Assembly: GCF_025133575.1 (NCBI RefSeq)
Contig: NZ_CP104011.1
Span: 3,232,965 to 3,296,964 of the forward strand
Origin: Pseudomonas sp. GCEP-101
GTDB taxonomy: Bacteria; Pseudomonadota; Gammaproteobacteria; Pseudomonadales; Pseudomonadaceae
Direction: 5' to 3'
Length of the DNA: 64,000 bases
Shown: piece by piece, positions 29,083 through 38,074 of the stretch
How positions within the stretch are numbered: position 1 is the stretch's first letter
Layout: each line of letters starts with the position of its first letter
Notes under the pieces: generated by a model
Databases searched by the model: none
What the model saw: only the letters and a program-made list of their open reading frames with translations
What the model was told of the DNA's origin: nothing
Program-made: the position numbers and the translations under genes

Positions 29083-31131
29083 TCAGAACGCGACCTTGAC
29101 CCCCGCCTGGATGCCGCGCCCGCCGGCCGGCACGCTGTCGCGCAGGATGGAGCTGGCGTAGCGCACGGTCTGGTTGGTCAGGTTCTCGCCCTTGACGAAG
29201 GCCAGCCAGCGGCTGTCGCCCAGGTCGAAGCGGTAGCCGACGCTGGCGCCCAGGGTGGTGTAGCCGTCGGTGCGCAGCTCGTTCTCGGGCACGCGGTTCT
29301 GGTCGGCGGCGTATTCCACATCGACCCGCGCCTGCCATTGCTGCAACTCCCAGAGCAGCGCGCTGTTCAGGCGCAGCGGGGCGATGCGCGGCAGGGCTTC
29401 GCCGGTGTCCTTGTTCTTGGCGCGGGTGTAGTCGCCGGAGAGCTCCAGGTCGAAGCGGCCGTAGGGGCTGTCCAGCAGGTGGATGCGGTCCTGCGCCTCG
29501 ACGCCGTAGAAGTCCGCCTTCACGCCGCTGTAGAGGTACTCGGGCAGCGCCTCGTCGTCGCCGGCGTCCACCACCGCGCCTTCCTCGTCGCGATAACGCC
29601 CGCTGGCCAGCAGGCCGATGTAGTTGGAGAAGCGGCTGTAGAACACGCCGACGCTGCCCTTGTGACGGCCGCTGTCGAAGCGCAGGGCGAGGTCGGTGGA
29701 GACGGCCTTTTCCTTGCTCGCGTCGGCGTCGCCCACTTCATAGGTGCCGGTGGCGGCGTGGGCGCCGTTGGCGTACAGCTCATAGAAGGTCGGCGCGCGC
29801 TCGGTGTAGGCCAGGGTGCCGGCCAGCGACCAGATCGGCGTCAGGGTGTACACCGCGCCGGTGGACAGGCTGCCGGCGGTGAAGCTGCGCGCGTCGTCGT
29901 TCTCGGCGAAGCGCTCGTTGTCCTTGGCGTTGGGCGCGATGCGCGTGTGCTCGACGCGGCCGCCCAGGTTCAGCGCCAGGCGCTCGCTGGCCTGCCAGTT
30001 CTCCAGGAAGAACAGCGCGGCGCTGTCGGTCTCGGTGTGCGGCACGAACGCTTCTTCGCCCAGCGCGGAGAAGCGGCTGTTGGCGACCTGCGCGCCGACC
30101 ACGCCGTCCAGCGGGCCGATGGGCTGGTGCCGTGCCTCGATGCGGGCCTCGTAGCCGTCGTTCTTGAAGGTGGTGCCGGTCTCGCCGTCCTCGATTTCCT
30201 TGTGCTGGTACTCGGTGTAGGCGGCGTCCAGCTTCACCGAGCTGAACGGACCGTCGAGGTCGCGGATTTCCGAGGCGAAGGCGTAGCGGTCCTGCTGCAT
30301 CTTCAGGCGCACGTCGTCTTCGGCGGGGGAGCCGTAGTTGCTGTCGTAGCCGCTGTAGGAGAGGCCGGCATAGCCGTGGTCCCAGTGGTAGCTGCCGCCA
30401 ATGGCGCCGCTGTCCTGGCGGCCATCGCTGTTGTCCACGCGATGTTTCGCCTCGTCGCCGTCCACCTGGCGCTGCCGCCCCGAGTGGGCGTAGCCGGGGA
30501 TGCGCAGGTCGTTGAACTCGCGGGAGCCGGCATCCAGGTGCAGGGCGAAGTGGCCGTCGCCGGCTTCCAGCGCGCCGGCGGCGCTGCGGGTGGTGTCCGC
30601 GCCGCCGTAACGCAGCTCGCCCTGGCCGTGGATACCGTCCACCGGTTCGCTGGGAATGCGGTTGTCGAAGCTGTTGACCACGCCGCCGATGGCGTTGCCG
30701 CCATAGAGCAGCGCGGCCGGGCCGCGCACGACTTCGATGCGCTCGACCACGTTGGGGTCTTCCGGCACGGCGTGGTCGTAGGACAGCGACGAGGCGTCCA
30801 GCGCGCCCACGCCGTTGCGCAGCAGGCGGATGCGGTCGCCGTCCATGCCGCGTATCACCGGGCGGCTGGCGCCGGGGCCGAACCAGGTGGAGGACACGCC
30901 CGGCGTGCCGTTGAGGGTTTCGCCGAGGCTGCCTTTCTGCCGCAGGGTCAACTGGTCGCCCTGCAGGACGCTGCTCGGTGCGGCGGGGGAGGCGTCACCC
31001 AGCGGGTTGGCGGTAATCACCTGGGGCTCCAGCTCGGTGGGCGCGGCCTCGGCCAGCGAGGGTGCGCCGGCGCACAGGGCCAGGCCCAGCGGGGCCAGAC
31101 GCCAGCGCGGACGGGGAAGGGATGGGGGCAT
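29083..31131 (-). CDS. znuD: TonB-dependent outer-membrane receptor, ZnuD-like (zinc)
   Basis: A 682-residue TonB-dependent receptor. A signal peptide (about 1-29, ending SLAEA) precedes a TonB-box region (EPQVITANPLG), the plug domain (PGVSSTWFGPGASRPVIRGMDGDRIRLLRNG) and a 22-stranded barrel ending AGVKVAF. Segments such as LRIPGYAHSG, a histidine/aspartate-bearing loop near SYHWDHGYAGLSYSGY, and ARIEARHQPIGPLDGVVG resemble ZnuD zinc receptors. A Zur-like box lies about 100 bp upstream. P. aeruginosa PA0781, in the same region, is a Zur-regulated receptor, supporting zinc uptake as its role. Confidence 0.8.
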   Translation of the reverse strand: MPPSLPRPRWRLAPLGLALCAGAPSLAEAAPTELEPQVITANPLGDASPAAPSSVLQGDQLTLRQKGSLGETLNGTPGVSSTWFGPGASRPVIRGMDGDRIRLLRNGVGALDASSLSYDHAVPEDPNVVERIEVVRGPAALLYGGNAIGGVVNSFDNRIPSEPVDGIHGQGELRYGGADTTRSAAGALEAGDGHFALHLDAGSREFNDLRIPGYAHSGRQRQVDGDEAKHRVDNSDGRQDSGAIGGSYHWDHGYAGLSYSGYDSNYGSPAEDDVRLKMQQDRYAFASEIRDLDGPFSSVKLDAAYTEYQHKEIEDGETGTTFKNDGYEARIEARHQPIGPLDGVVGAQVANSRFSALGEEAFVPHTETDSAALFFLENWQASERLALNLGGRVEHTRIAPNAKDNERFAENDDARSFTAGSLSTGAVYTLTPIWSLAGTLAYTERAPTFYELYANGAHAATGTYEVGDADASKEKAVSTDLALRFDSGRHKGSVGVFYSRFSNYIGLLASGRYRDEEGAVVDAGDDEALPEYLYSGVKADFYGVEAQDRIHLLDSPYGRFDLELSGDYTRAKNKDTGEALPRIAPLRLNSALLWELQQWQARVDVEYAADQNRVPENELRTDGYTTLGASVGYRFDLGDSRWLAFVKGENLTNQTVRYASSILRDSVPAGGRGIQAGVKVAF

Positions 31132-31228
31132 GACGAACTCCTGGTTTTTCTTCTGGCAAAGCGAACCCCTCCCTGGTGATCAGGGATTGCGCCAGGCGGC
31201 AGGGAAGGGGGGATGGAAAGGTGTTAGT

Positions 31229-31243
31229 TGTTATAACATAACA
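31229..31243. promoter_or_regulatory. Zur-like operator between the ZnuD-like receptor and an AraC gene
   Basis: TGTTATAACATAACA matches the core Zur palindrome TGTTATANTATAACA at every specified position except one. It is 98 bp upstream of the receptor start, in an AT-rich patch unlike the flanking DNA. Confidence 0.65.
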
Positions 31244-31379
31244 TATCTATTGGTTAGCAATAGTTTCTCGCTTAGATGCTTTTGTGCTGGCGCTGTCTGG
31301 AGTTGCGCTCGGTTGCACCTGCTGCTGGGCAGGCGTACAAATTTTCCGTACCATGCTCAAAATTTGATCACCCAGCGCC

Positions 31380-32129
31380 ATGTTCGATACCCGACTCGCC
31401 ACGCTGTCCGACCAGACCGACCAGCACGTCCATGACCATCACCAACTGGTGATGTGCCTGAGCGGCCGCGCGGAATTCGCCATTGCCGGCGCCGGTGGCG
31501 AGGTCTGCCGCATGCGCGCTTGCCTGGTGCCGGGGGAGATCGATCATGAATTCGCCGGGCTGGGCGACAACCGCCTGCTGATCGTCGATCTCGACGAAGC
31601 CGGCGCGGCCGAGCAGGATCGCGACCTGCTGGCGCGGCTGTTCGAGGTGCCGCGCTACCCGACCCTGGATGCGGATTTCCAGCACCTGCTCAGTTATGCC
31701 GGCGCCGAGATCGCCCGCTACGGCGGCGACCCGCTGCTCGCTCGCGCTCTGGGCGGCGTGCTGCTGCGGGCCCTGCACCTGCGCCTGTTCGGCGAGGACC
31801 GCGCGCCGCGCCAGGGGCCGCTGGACCTGGAGCGGCTGGACGGCTACATCGCCGATCACCTGTCGCGGCGCATCACGGTGGCGGAGCTTGCGCAGGTGGC
31901 CTGCCTGAGCCCCAGTCACTTCCACGCGCAGTTCAAGGACCGCGTCGGCCTCACGCCGCACCAGTACCTGCTGCGCCAGCGCCTGGATCGCGCCGCGCGC
32001 TTGCTGCGCGAAACCGACCTGCCGTTGGTCGGCGTCGCCGGCGAATGCGGCTTCTCCAGCCAGAGCGCGCTGACCACCGCCATGCGCCGTTACCTCGGCC
32101 TGACCCCGGGCAGCCTGCGCCGCAGCTGA
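31380..32129 (+). CDS. AraC-family regulator (candidate PruR)
   Basis: A 249-residue regulator. The N-terminal cupin-like domain (about 15-90) begins HVHDHHQLVMCLSGRAEF. The C-terminal AraC domain (about 150-245) has ITVAELAQVACLSPSHFHAQFKDRVGLTPHQYL and VAGECGFSSQSALTTAMRRYLGLTPG. It stands upstream of putP on the same strand, and a tandem 21-bp direct repeat lies just downstream, so it may be the proline-utilisation activator PruR. Simple gene-order counting could instead point to the other AraC gene at 27.3-28.1 kb, so no symbol is given. Confidence 0.82.
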   Translation: MFDTRLATLSDQTDQHVHDHHQLVMCLSGRAEFAIAGAGGEVCRMRACLVPGEIDHEFAGLGDNRLLIVDLDEAGAAEQDRDLLARLFEVPRYPTLDADFQHLLSYAGAEIARYGGDPLLARALGGVLLRALHLRLFGEDRAPRQGPLDLERLDGYIADHLSRRITVAELAQVACLSPSHFHAQFKDRVGLTPHQYLLRQRLDRAARLLRETDLPLVGVAGECGFSSQSALTTAMRRYLGLTPGSLRRS

Positions 32130-32192
32130 GGCCCACGGCCTGCGCGCTCTGGATTGCTGATCGAATGGTCAGTGGCGCGCCGTCGGCTGCCG

Positions 32193-32233
32193 GAGCTTTT
32201 TGCAAGAACTCCAGAGCTTTCGGCAAGAAATCC
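32193..32233. promoter_or_regulatory. Tandem 21-bp direct repeat, AraC-type operator candidate
   Basis: GAGCTTTTTGCAAGAACTCC (from 32193) and GAGCTTTCGGCAAGAAATCC (from 32214) are in direct orientation exactly 21 bp (two helical turns) apart, with 17 of 21 positions identical counting the final base. That arrangement suits AraC-family half-sites. It lies 64 bp after the AraC gene. Confidence 0.5.
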
Positions 32234-32290
32234 GCAGGGTGCAACCCCTAGAGTCCGCCCACCGCGTTGCAGGTGCAACCCGGTCATACC

Positions 32291-32298
32291 AAGAACAA
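32291..32298 (+). promoter_or_regulatory. AANAANAA motif in the AraC-putP gap
   Basis: AAGAACAA fits the Crc/Hfq motif. It lies 29 nt before an ATG at 32327 that has a GGGAGGGG ribosome-binding region. A catabolite-control signal here, without a convincing gene after it, is odd and may mark the start of a lost gene. Confidence 0.35.
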
Positions 32299-32326
32299 CA
32301 GCCAGCTCGATACGCGGGAGGGGCGC

Positions 32327-32626
32327 ATGCCCATCACCGGTTCAGACTTCGCCCCTCGCGCGCCCGTAGCCGGCCGCGCCACCGCCTCCACGGCCCGGCC
32401 CGCAGCGCCCGCCCGTGGCCGCGCGCCGTCCGCCCTCGGACCAATGGCGCCATCCCTGCCGATGCTTTCTGTACAATCCGCGCCCTCGCGCGCCGGCCAG
32501 CCCCTGCCGCACCTTCATGCGCGCGCCAGCACAGTTTCAGTCACTCGCGACGAACGCCGTTGCCAGCCCCGTATCGTGCGGCTGGCGGGCATTCGCCGGG
32601 AGCAGGGCGCCTGCCTCGGCGCCTGA
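32327..32626 (+). pseudogene. Doubtful 99-codon frame, possible relic of a lost gene
   Basis: An ATG preceded by GGGAGGGGC opens a 99-residue, alanine/proline/arginine-rich frame with no recognisable domain. It is probably not a functional gene. Its upstream region nevertheless looks like a regulated promoter (direct repeats, AANAANAA motif), and it occupies the spot where putA is expected between the AraC gene and putP. I read it as a possible scar or as chance GC-rich coding potential. The whole 32130-32907 gap holds no other supportable gene. Confidence 0.25.
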
Positions 32627-32824
32627 TGGATGACCGGGTCCGCCCGGAAATCGGCCCGCCCTGCGCTTACCGGCGCAGGCGGGACGGAGGTCGCCGTGGT
32701 GAGACGGTGGCTGCAGGAAGACGCCAGCAAGGACGAGGGCGTGCCTGCGTCGGGGTGCGTAGCGGTTCGGTGCCGGTTTGGCGCCACGCGCAACCCGGTT
32801 TGCCTGTGAGCAAGCGCTAACCGG
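32472..32824 (+). promoter_or_regulatory. Structured leader or small RNA upstream of putP
   Basis: A TACAAT -10-like box (32472-32477) precedes a run of stem-loops. One pairs CCCGC-CTGCGC (32655-32666) with GCGCAG-GCGGG (32673-32683). A second pairs GCAGG and ACGCC with GGCGT and CCTGC (32713-32748), and its loop shows GCAAGGACGA, a near-perfect RsmA/CsrA site (CANGGANG). A third pairs CCGGTT (32795) with AACCGG (to 32824). It could be a long 5' leader of putP or a separate RNA. No -35 box was convincing. Confidence 0.4.
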
Positions 32825-32882
32825 TCGGCGTCAACCACGCCGGCTGCCAGTCAAGGGTCCGCGATACCCCGCGAACCTGGAT

Positions 32883-32890
32883 AAAAACAA
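32883..32890 (+). promoter_or_regulatory. Crc/Hfq catabolite-activity motif before putP
   Basis: AAAAACAA fits AANAANAA and ends 17 nt before the putP ATG, just ahead of the GTAGGGGAG ribosome-binding region. It would allow Hfq/Crc control of proline uptake. Confidence 0.45.
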
Positions 32891-32907
32891 GCTGTAGGGG
32901 AGTCCCC

Positions 32908-34425
32908 ATGAGCGTCAACACGCCAACACTGATCACCTTCGTGATCTACATCGCGGCCATGGTTCTGATCGGCTTGGCCGCCTATCGTTCGACCAACAAC
33001 TTCTCCGACTACATCCTCGGTGGCCGCAGCCTCGGCAGCTTCGTCACCGCGCTGTCGGCCGGTGCCTCGGACATGAGCGGCTGGCTGCTGATGGGCCTGC
33101 CGGGCGCCATCTACCTGTCGGGCATCTCCGAAAGCTGGATCGCCATCGGCCTGATCTGCGGCGCCTACCTGAACTGGCTGTTCGTCGCCGGCCGCCTGCG
33201 CGTGCACACCGAGCACAACGGCAACGCCCTGACCCTGCCGGACTACTTCAGCACCCGCTTCGAAGACAACAGCCGCATCCTGCGCGTGATCTCCGCGCTG
33301 GTGATCCTGGTGTTCTTCACCATCTACTGCGCCTCCGGCATCGTCGCCGGCGCCCGCCTGTTCGAAAGCACCTTCGGCATGTCCTACGAGACCGCGCTGT
33401 GGGCCGGTGCCGCCGCGACCATCGCCTACACCTTCGTCGGTGGCTTCCTGGCGGTGAGCTGGACCGACACCGTGCAGGCCTCGCTGATGATCTTCGCGCT
33501 GATCCTCACCCCGGTGATCGTGCTGTTCGCCACCGGCGGCGTGGAGCCGACCTTCGCGGCCATCGAGCTGAAGGACGCGGCCAACTTCGACATGTTCAAG
33601 GGCGCTTCCTTCGTCGGCGTGCTGTCGCTGATGGCCTGGGGCCTGGGCTACTTCGGCCAGCCGCACATCCTGGCGCGCTTCATGGCCGCCGATTCGGTGA
33701 AGTCGATCCCGGCTGCCCGCCGCATCTCCATGACCTGGATGATCCTCTGCCTGGGTGGCGCGGTCGCCGTGGGCTTCTTCGGCATCGCCTACTTCCAGGC
33801 GCATCCGGAGCAGGCTGGCGCGGTCGGCGAGAACCACGAGCGCGTGTTCATCGAGCTGGCGAAGATCCTCTTCAACCCGTGGATCGCCGGCGTGCTGCTG
33901 TCCGCCATCCTGGCGGCGGTGATGAGCACCCTGAGCTGCCAGCTGCTGGTGTGCTCCTCGGCGCTGACCGAAGACTTCTACAAGGCCTTCCTGCGCAAGA
34001 ACGCCAGCCAGCTTGAACTGGTATGGGTCGGCCGCGCCATGGTGCTGCTGGTGGCCCTGGTGTCCATCGCCCTGGCCGCCAACCCGGACAACCGCGTCCT
34101 GGGCCTGGTGTCCTACGCCTGGGCCGGCTTCGGCGCCGCCTTCGGCCCGCTGGTGCTGTTCTCCGTGCTGTGGAAGGGCATGACCCGCAACGGCGCGCTG
34201 GCTGGCATCATCGTCGGCGCGGTCACCGTGATCGTGTGGAAGCAGTTCGGCTGGCTCGGCCTGTACGAGATCATCCCGGGCTTCATCCTCTCCAGCCTCT
34301 CCATCGTGGTGTTCAGCCTGTTCGGTTCCGCACCGTCCAAGGCGATGATCCAGCGTTTCGAAGCCGCCGAGGCCGAGTACGCGGACGCGCACCTGCCCGA
34401 GGGTTCTCCGGCTACCAGCCGCTGA
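32908..34425 (+). CDS. putP: Sodium/proline symporter PutP
   Basis: A 505-residue inner-membrane transporter of the SSS family with about 13 helices. Typical PutP segments are visible: LGGRSLGSFVTALSAGASDMSGWLLMGLPG in the first third, and SWTDTVQASLMIFALILTPV, LARFMAADSVKSIPAARRI and ILAAVMSTLSCQLLVCSSAL further on. It imports proline with sodium. In other pseudomonads it neighbours putA, which is not present in this window. A strong terminator follows. Confidence 0.95.
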   Translation: MSVNTPTLITFVIYIAAMVLIGLAAYRSTNNFSDYILGGRSLGSFVTALSAGASDMSGWLLMGLPGAIYLSGISESWIAIGLICGAYLNWLFVAGRLRVHTEHNGNALTLPDYFSTRFEDNSRILRVISALVILVFFTIYCASGIVAGARLFESTFGMSYETALWAGAAATIAYTFVGGFLAVSWTDTVQASLMIFALILTPVIVLFATGGVEPTFAAIELKDAANFDMFKGASFVGVLSLMAWGLGYFGQPHILARFMAADSVKSIPAARRISMTWMILCLGGAVAVGFFGIAYFQAHPEQAGAVGENHERVFIELAKILFNPWIAGVLLSAILAAVMSTLSCQLLVCSSALTEDFYKAFLRKNASQLELVWVGRAMVLLVALVSIALAANPDNRVLGLVSYAWAGFGAAFGPLVLFSVLWKGMTRNGALAGIIVGAVTVIVWKQFGWLGLYEIIPGFILSSLSIVVFSLFGSAPSKAMIQRFEAAEAEYADAHLPEGSPATSR

Positions 34426-34442
34426 GTCTTCGCTGAATGAAG

Positions 34443-34475
34443 AAGGCCGCGCTCCGTGAGGGGCGCGGCCTTTTT
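34443..34475 (+). terminator. Rho-independent terminator of putP
   Basis: AAGGCCGCGC with GCGCGGCCTT forms a long GC-rich stem around TCCGTGAGGG, followed by T5, 18 bp after the putP stop. Confidence 0.9.
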
Positions 34476-34520
34476 CGTTGGGGGCCCGTGATGTGCTTCG
34501 TGCTGACCGGGTGCGCATTG

Positions 34521-34600
34521 GTAGGATGGTGTGGAGCGGAGCGATACCCATCATTCGCAGCGCCGGCAGCATGGGTATCGCTCCGCTCCACCCATCCTAC
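34521..34600. repeat. Long inverted repeat of the GTAGGATGG type
   Basis: GTAGGATGGTGTGGAGCGGA with the following GCGATACCCAT pairs with ATGGGTATCGC...CCATCCTAC (ends 34600) around a short loop. It is a different palindromic repeat class from the REP, seen once in this window. Confidence 0.8.
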
Positions 34601-34618
34601 GTGGCTGGGCGTCCGGAA

Positions 34619-34643
34619 GGTTCGCGAGCAAGCTCGCTCCTAC
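34619..34643. repeat. Single REP element
   Basis: GGTTCGCGAGCAAGCTCGCT plus CCTAC, one unpaired REP copy, directly before the 3' end of the sotB gene. Confidence 0.85.
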
Positions 34644-34659
34644 AGGGAGCACCGATGTG

Positions 34660-35856
34660 TCAGTGCGAGCCGTGCCCGCCACTCAGCGCTGCCGCATAGC
34701 GCCAGCAGGCGAACAGGCACAGCAGCAGGCCGACCGCCGCCAGCGCGCCGCCGACGTAGCCGATCCACTCCAGCCCCAGGCCCACCGCCACGCGGCTGCC
34801 CAGCAGCGCGCCGCCGCCGATGCCGACGTTGTACAGGCCGGAGAACATCGCCATGGCCACGTCGGTGGCGTCATGGGCCAGTTGCAGCACCTTGGCCTGC
34901 AGCGCCAGGCCGAAGCAGAGGATCGCCGCGCCCCAGAACAGGCTCAGCCCGAGCAGCGCCGTCGGCGAATGCGCCAGCGGCATCAGCAGCAGGAGCGTGC
35001 CGCCGAGCACTGCGATGGCCAGGCACGGAAAGGCGCGCGGGAAGCGCTCGCTGTAGCGGCTGAAGAGGATCGAGCCGAACATCCCGGCACCGCCGAACAG
35101 CAGCAGGAGCAGGGTGGTTTTCTGGCTGTCCAGCGCGGCCACCTCGCGGGCGAACGGCTCGATGTAGCTGTAGGCGGTGAACTGTGCGGTGATCACCAGC
35201 ACGGTGAGCACGTACATCGCCACCAGCGCCGGGCGTCGCAGCAGCAGCGGCAGGCTGCGCAGCGAGCCAGAATTCTGGCTCGGCAGCAGCGGCAGTGCGC
35301 GGGCCAGCCAGAGCACCACCACCACCGAGACGCCGGCGATGGTGAGGAAGGTCGTGCGCCAGCCCAGCGCCTCGCCGAGCATGCGCCCCAGCGGGATGCC
35401 CAGGACCATCGCCAGGATCGTCCCGGTGGCCAGCAGGCCGAGGGCTTTGGCCTGCTGCCCCGGCGGCGCCACGCGCACCGCCAGCGAAGCGGTGATCGAC
35501 CAGAACACGGCGTGGGCGAAGGCGATGCCGAAGCGGCTGATCATGAGCACCGTGAAGTTCCAGGCAAAGCCGGACAGCACGTGGCTGACGATGAACAGGC
35601 AGAAGATCACCACCAGCAGGCGCCGGCGTTCCATGTTGCGGGTCAGTTGCATCAGCGGCAGGGAGGCCAGGGAAACCACCCAGGCGTACAGCGTGAGCAT
35701 CAGCCCGGTCTGTTCCGGACGCATGTCGAAGCTCGCGCCGATGTCGCTGAGCAGGCCCACCGGGACGAACTCGGTGGTATTGAAGATGAAGGCGGCGATG
35801 GCCAGGGCGATGACGTTCAGCCAACTGCCGGAGCGGGTGTGGTGCGCGGTACTCAT
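34660..35856 (-). CDS. sotB: MFS sugar efflux transporter (SotB family)
   Basis: A 398-residue 12-helix major-facilitator exporter. It follows Escherichia coli SotB closely from memory: [29 protein letters not shown] start, [60 protein letters not shown] and [24 protein letters not shown]. SotB exports sugars and IPTG-like molecules; substrate here is unproven. A LysR gene lies upstream on the same strand. Confidence 0.88.
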   Translation of the reverse strand: MSTAHHTRSGSWLNVIALAIAAFIFNTTEFVPVGLLSDIGASFDMRPEQTGLMLTLYAWVVSLASLPLMQLTRNMERRRLLVVIFCLFIVSHVLSGFAWNFTVLMISRFGIAFAHAVFWSITASLAVRVAPPGQQAKALGLLATGTILAMVLGIPLGRMLGEALGWRTTFLTIAGVSVVVVLWLARALPLLPSQNSGSLRSLPLLLRRPALVAMYVLTVLVITAQFTAYSYIEPFAREVAALDSQKTTLLLLLFGGAGMFGSILFSRYSERFPRAFPCLAIAVLGGTLLLLMPLAHSPTALLGLSLFWGAAILCFGLALQAKVLQLAHDATDVAMAMFSGLYNVGIGGGALLGSRVAVGLGLEWIGYVGGALAAVGLLLCLFACWRYAAALSGGHGSH

Positions 35857-36014
35857 GGGAATCCTGAGGTGAAGTGGGGCTCAGGCCGTGCCCTGGGATC
35901 ACGCGGCGGGCGTGTCGCGGGCGAAGAAGAATTGTTGTAGCGGCAAGGCCATTCTACGCACGGGTTGCCCATCGCGCACGGCGAAGCGGCGCCTGCGCGG
36001 GTGCAGCGGCAGGC

Positions 36015-36929
36015 TCAGGCGGCGTTGTCGATCAGCGGGTCGGCCGCCTGCGCCGCTTCCTCGGCCAGCCAGTCGAGGAACGCGCGCACCGGCGGATGAC
36101 GCTCGCGGCCCGGCACGCAGAGCGCGGTGTAGCGCGCCCCGGGGACGTTGATCTCCGGGCGGTAGGGCACCAGCAGGCCCTGCTCCACGCTCTCCGACAC
36201 CAGCAGCGAACTGGCCAGCACCAGCCCCTGGCCGGCGACGGCCGCTTGCAGGGCGTAGAACTCCTCGTCGTATTCGCGCTGCACCGCCTGGGCCAGCAGG
36301 CATTCCTCGCCGGCCACCTGGCACCAGGCCTTCCAGCCGCGCTCGTAGAGTTCGGAGTTGTGCCAGCGCACGCTGATCATCTCCGGCACCTCCACGTCCG
36401 CGGTGGCCACCAGCGCCGGCGCGCCATACACGGCGAAACGTTCCGCCAGCAGGAACTGGCTGTGCATGCGCGGGTAGTCGCCGAAGCCGTAGCGGATCGC
36501 CAGGTCGACGCTGGCGTCCTGTTGCAGGTCGAGCAGTTCGCACTGGCTGTCCAGGCGCAGGCGGATGTGCGGATGGCGCGCATAGAAACGGCCCAGGCGC
36601 GGCACCAGCCACAGCGCGGCAAAAGCCGGCGTGGTGGAGATCGTCAGGCTGCTGGCGCTGCGCTGCGGGCGCAGGCTGTCCACCGATTGCGAGACCTCCA
36701 GCAGCGCCCCATGCAGGCTGCGGAACAGCCGCTCGCCGGCCTCTGTCAGGCGTACCTGGCGTGGCAGACGTTCGAACAGCGGCAGGCCGAGCCATTCCTC
36801 CAGTGCACGCACCTGGTGTGACACCGCCGTGGGAGTCACCGCCAGTTCCTGGGCGGCGGCCTTGAAGCTCAACTGGCGCGCTGCGGATTCGAAGGTGCGC
36901 AGTGCTGGAAGCGGCAGGTTGGCGAACAT
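36015..36929 (-). CDS. LysR-family regulator (GcvA-like)
   Basis: A 304-residue LysR regulator. The N-terminal HTH (about 5-65) reads LRTFESAARQLSFKAAAQEL and TPTAVSHQVRALEEWLG, close to the GcvA/AmpR subgroup; the C-terminal effector domain spans about 95-295. The ATG at 36929 has a GGAG six bases upstream and was preferred to starts at 36941 and 36953. It is divergent from the azoreductase gene, which it probably controls. Confidence 0.87.
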   Translation of the reverse strand: MFANLPLPALRTFESAARQLSFKAAAQELAVTPTAVSHQVRALEEWLGLPLFERLPRQVRLTEAGERLFRSLHGALLEVSQSVDSLRPQRSASSLTISTTPAFAALWLVPRLGRFYARHPHIRLRLDSQCELLDLQQDASVDLAIRYGFGDYPRMHSQFLLAERFAVYGAPALVATADVEVPEMISVRWHNSELYERGWKAWCQVAGEECLLAQAVQREYDEEFYALQAAVAGQGLVLASSLLVSESVEQGLLVPYRPEINVPGARYTALCVPGRERHPPVRAFLDWLAEEAAQAADPLIDNAA

Positions 36930-37067
36930 GGCGTGCTCCATGGATGAGATCAATTCATCTGGAGGGAGATTCCCTCAGTTGTCCGCTGACCCGGCTGGAA
37001 ATAGCTTAGGTCGCAACAGGAGGCCAGCCTGGACCTCCGCAGTGTATACCTTCGCAAGGAGTGACAG

Positions 37068-37706
37068 ATGAACAGGATTCTTTCCATCCACGCCAGCCCC
37101 CGCGCCGACCGCTCGCATTCCCGCCGCCTGGCGGAAGGCTTCCTGGCCGCGCTGCCGCAGGCCTCGATCACCTGCCGCGAAGTGGGCCGCGCCGATCTGC
37201 CCCACGTCAGCGAGGGCTTCATCGCCGCCGCCTTCCACCCGCAGCGCGAGCATCGCCCGGCCGAGTTGCAGGCCGAGCTGGCGCTGAGCGACGAGCTGGT
37301 GGACGAGTTGCTCGCCCATGACCTACTGGTGATCTCCACGCCGATGTACAACTTCAGCGTGCCCAGCGGATTGAAGGCCTGGGTCGACCAGATCGTCCGC
37401 ATCGGCCGCACCTTCGACCTGCACCTGAAGGACGGCGAGGCCGAATACGAGCCGCTGCTCAAGGGGCGCAAGGCGCTCATCGTCACCAGCCGCGGCGGCG
37501 CCGGCATGGGGCCGGGCGGCGAGCTGGAGTGGATGAACCACGCCGACGCCTGGCTGCGCGTGGCGCTGGGATTCCTCGGCATCGAGGATGTGCAGGTGGT
37601 CGCCGCCGAGGGCGAGGAGGGCAATCCCGATGCCTTCCGCGCCTCTTACCAACAGGCTGAGAAAGCCCTGGCCGACCTCGCCGAGAGCGAGTGGGCGCGT
37701 GCGTGA
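37068..37706 (+). CDS. azoR: FMN-dependent NADH-azoreductase (AzoR family)
   Basis: A 212-residue flavodoxin-fold NAD(P)H:quinone/azo oxidoreductase. FMN-binding segments are visible: [16 protein letters not shown] near the N-terminus and [22 protein letters not shown] at about 90-111; TSRGG follows. It reduces azo compounds and quinones by two electrons. The start follows AAGGAGTG. Its TGA overlaps the ATG of the SMR gene by one base (TGATG), so the two are coupled. Confidence 0.88.
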   Translation: MNRILSIHASPRADRSHSRRLAEGFLAALPQASITCREVGRADLPHVSEGFIAAAFHPQREHRPAELQAELALSDELVDELLAHDLLVISTPMYNFSVPSGLKAWVDQIVRIGRTFDLHLKDGEAEYEPLLKGRKALIVTSRGGAGMGPGGELEWMNHADAWLRVALGFLGIEDVQVVAAEGEEGNPDAFRASYQQAEKALADLAESEWARA

Positions 37707-38014
37707 TGGCCTGGGCGATGCTGATGGTGGCCGCGGTGTTCGAGGTGATGTTCGCCGTGTCGATGAAGTACGCCGAGGGCTTCACCCGGCCGCTGCCGAC
37801 CGTGGTGACGGTGCTGGCGGTGATCGGCGGGATCTTCTTCCTCACCCTGGCGATGCGCCAGTTGCCGGTGAGCATCGCCTACCCGATCTGGACGGCCATC
37901 GGCACGCTGGGCACGGTGTTCTTCGGCTTCCTGCTGCTGGGCGAGGCGCTGACGCTGACCAAGCTGGCCTCGGTGGCCCTGATCATCGCCGGGGTGGCCG
38001 GGCTGCGGACGTGA
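37706..38014 (+). CDS. SMR-family efflux protein (SugE/Gdx-like)
   Basis: A 102-residue four-helix small multidrug resistance protein. The essential membrane glutamate is at about position 13 (AAVFEVMFAVSMKYAEGF), and YPIWTAIGTLGTVFFGFLLLGE corresponds to helix 3. The YPIWTAIGT pattern is closer to SugE/Gdx guanidinium exporters than to EmrE. It is coupled to the azoreductase gene, making a small detoxification operon under the divergent LysR gene. Confidence 0.85.
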   Translation: MAWAMLMVAAVFEVMFAVSMKYAEGFTRPLPTVVTVLAVIGGIFFLTLAMRQLPVSIAYPIWTAIGTLGTVFFGFLLLGEALTLTKLASVALIIAGVAGLRT

Positions 38015-38074
38015 TCGCCCGAACCGGAGCTTGATGCTAAGGTGCCGCGCATTTCCCGCACGACGGCACCGACC

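Noticed and set aside
32200..32820. 207-codon frame in the put gap
   Set aside because: Arginine/proline-rich low-complexity translation with no ribosome-binding site and no family; probably random open frame in GC-rich DNA.
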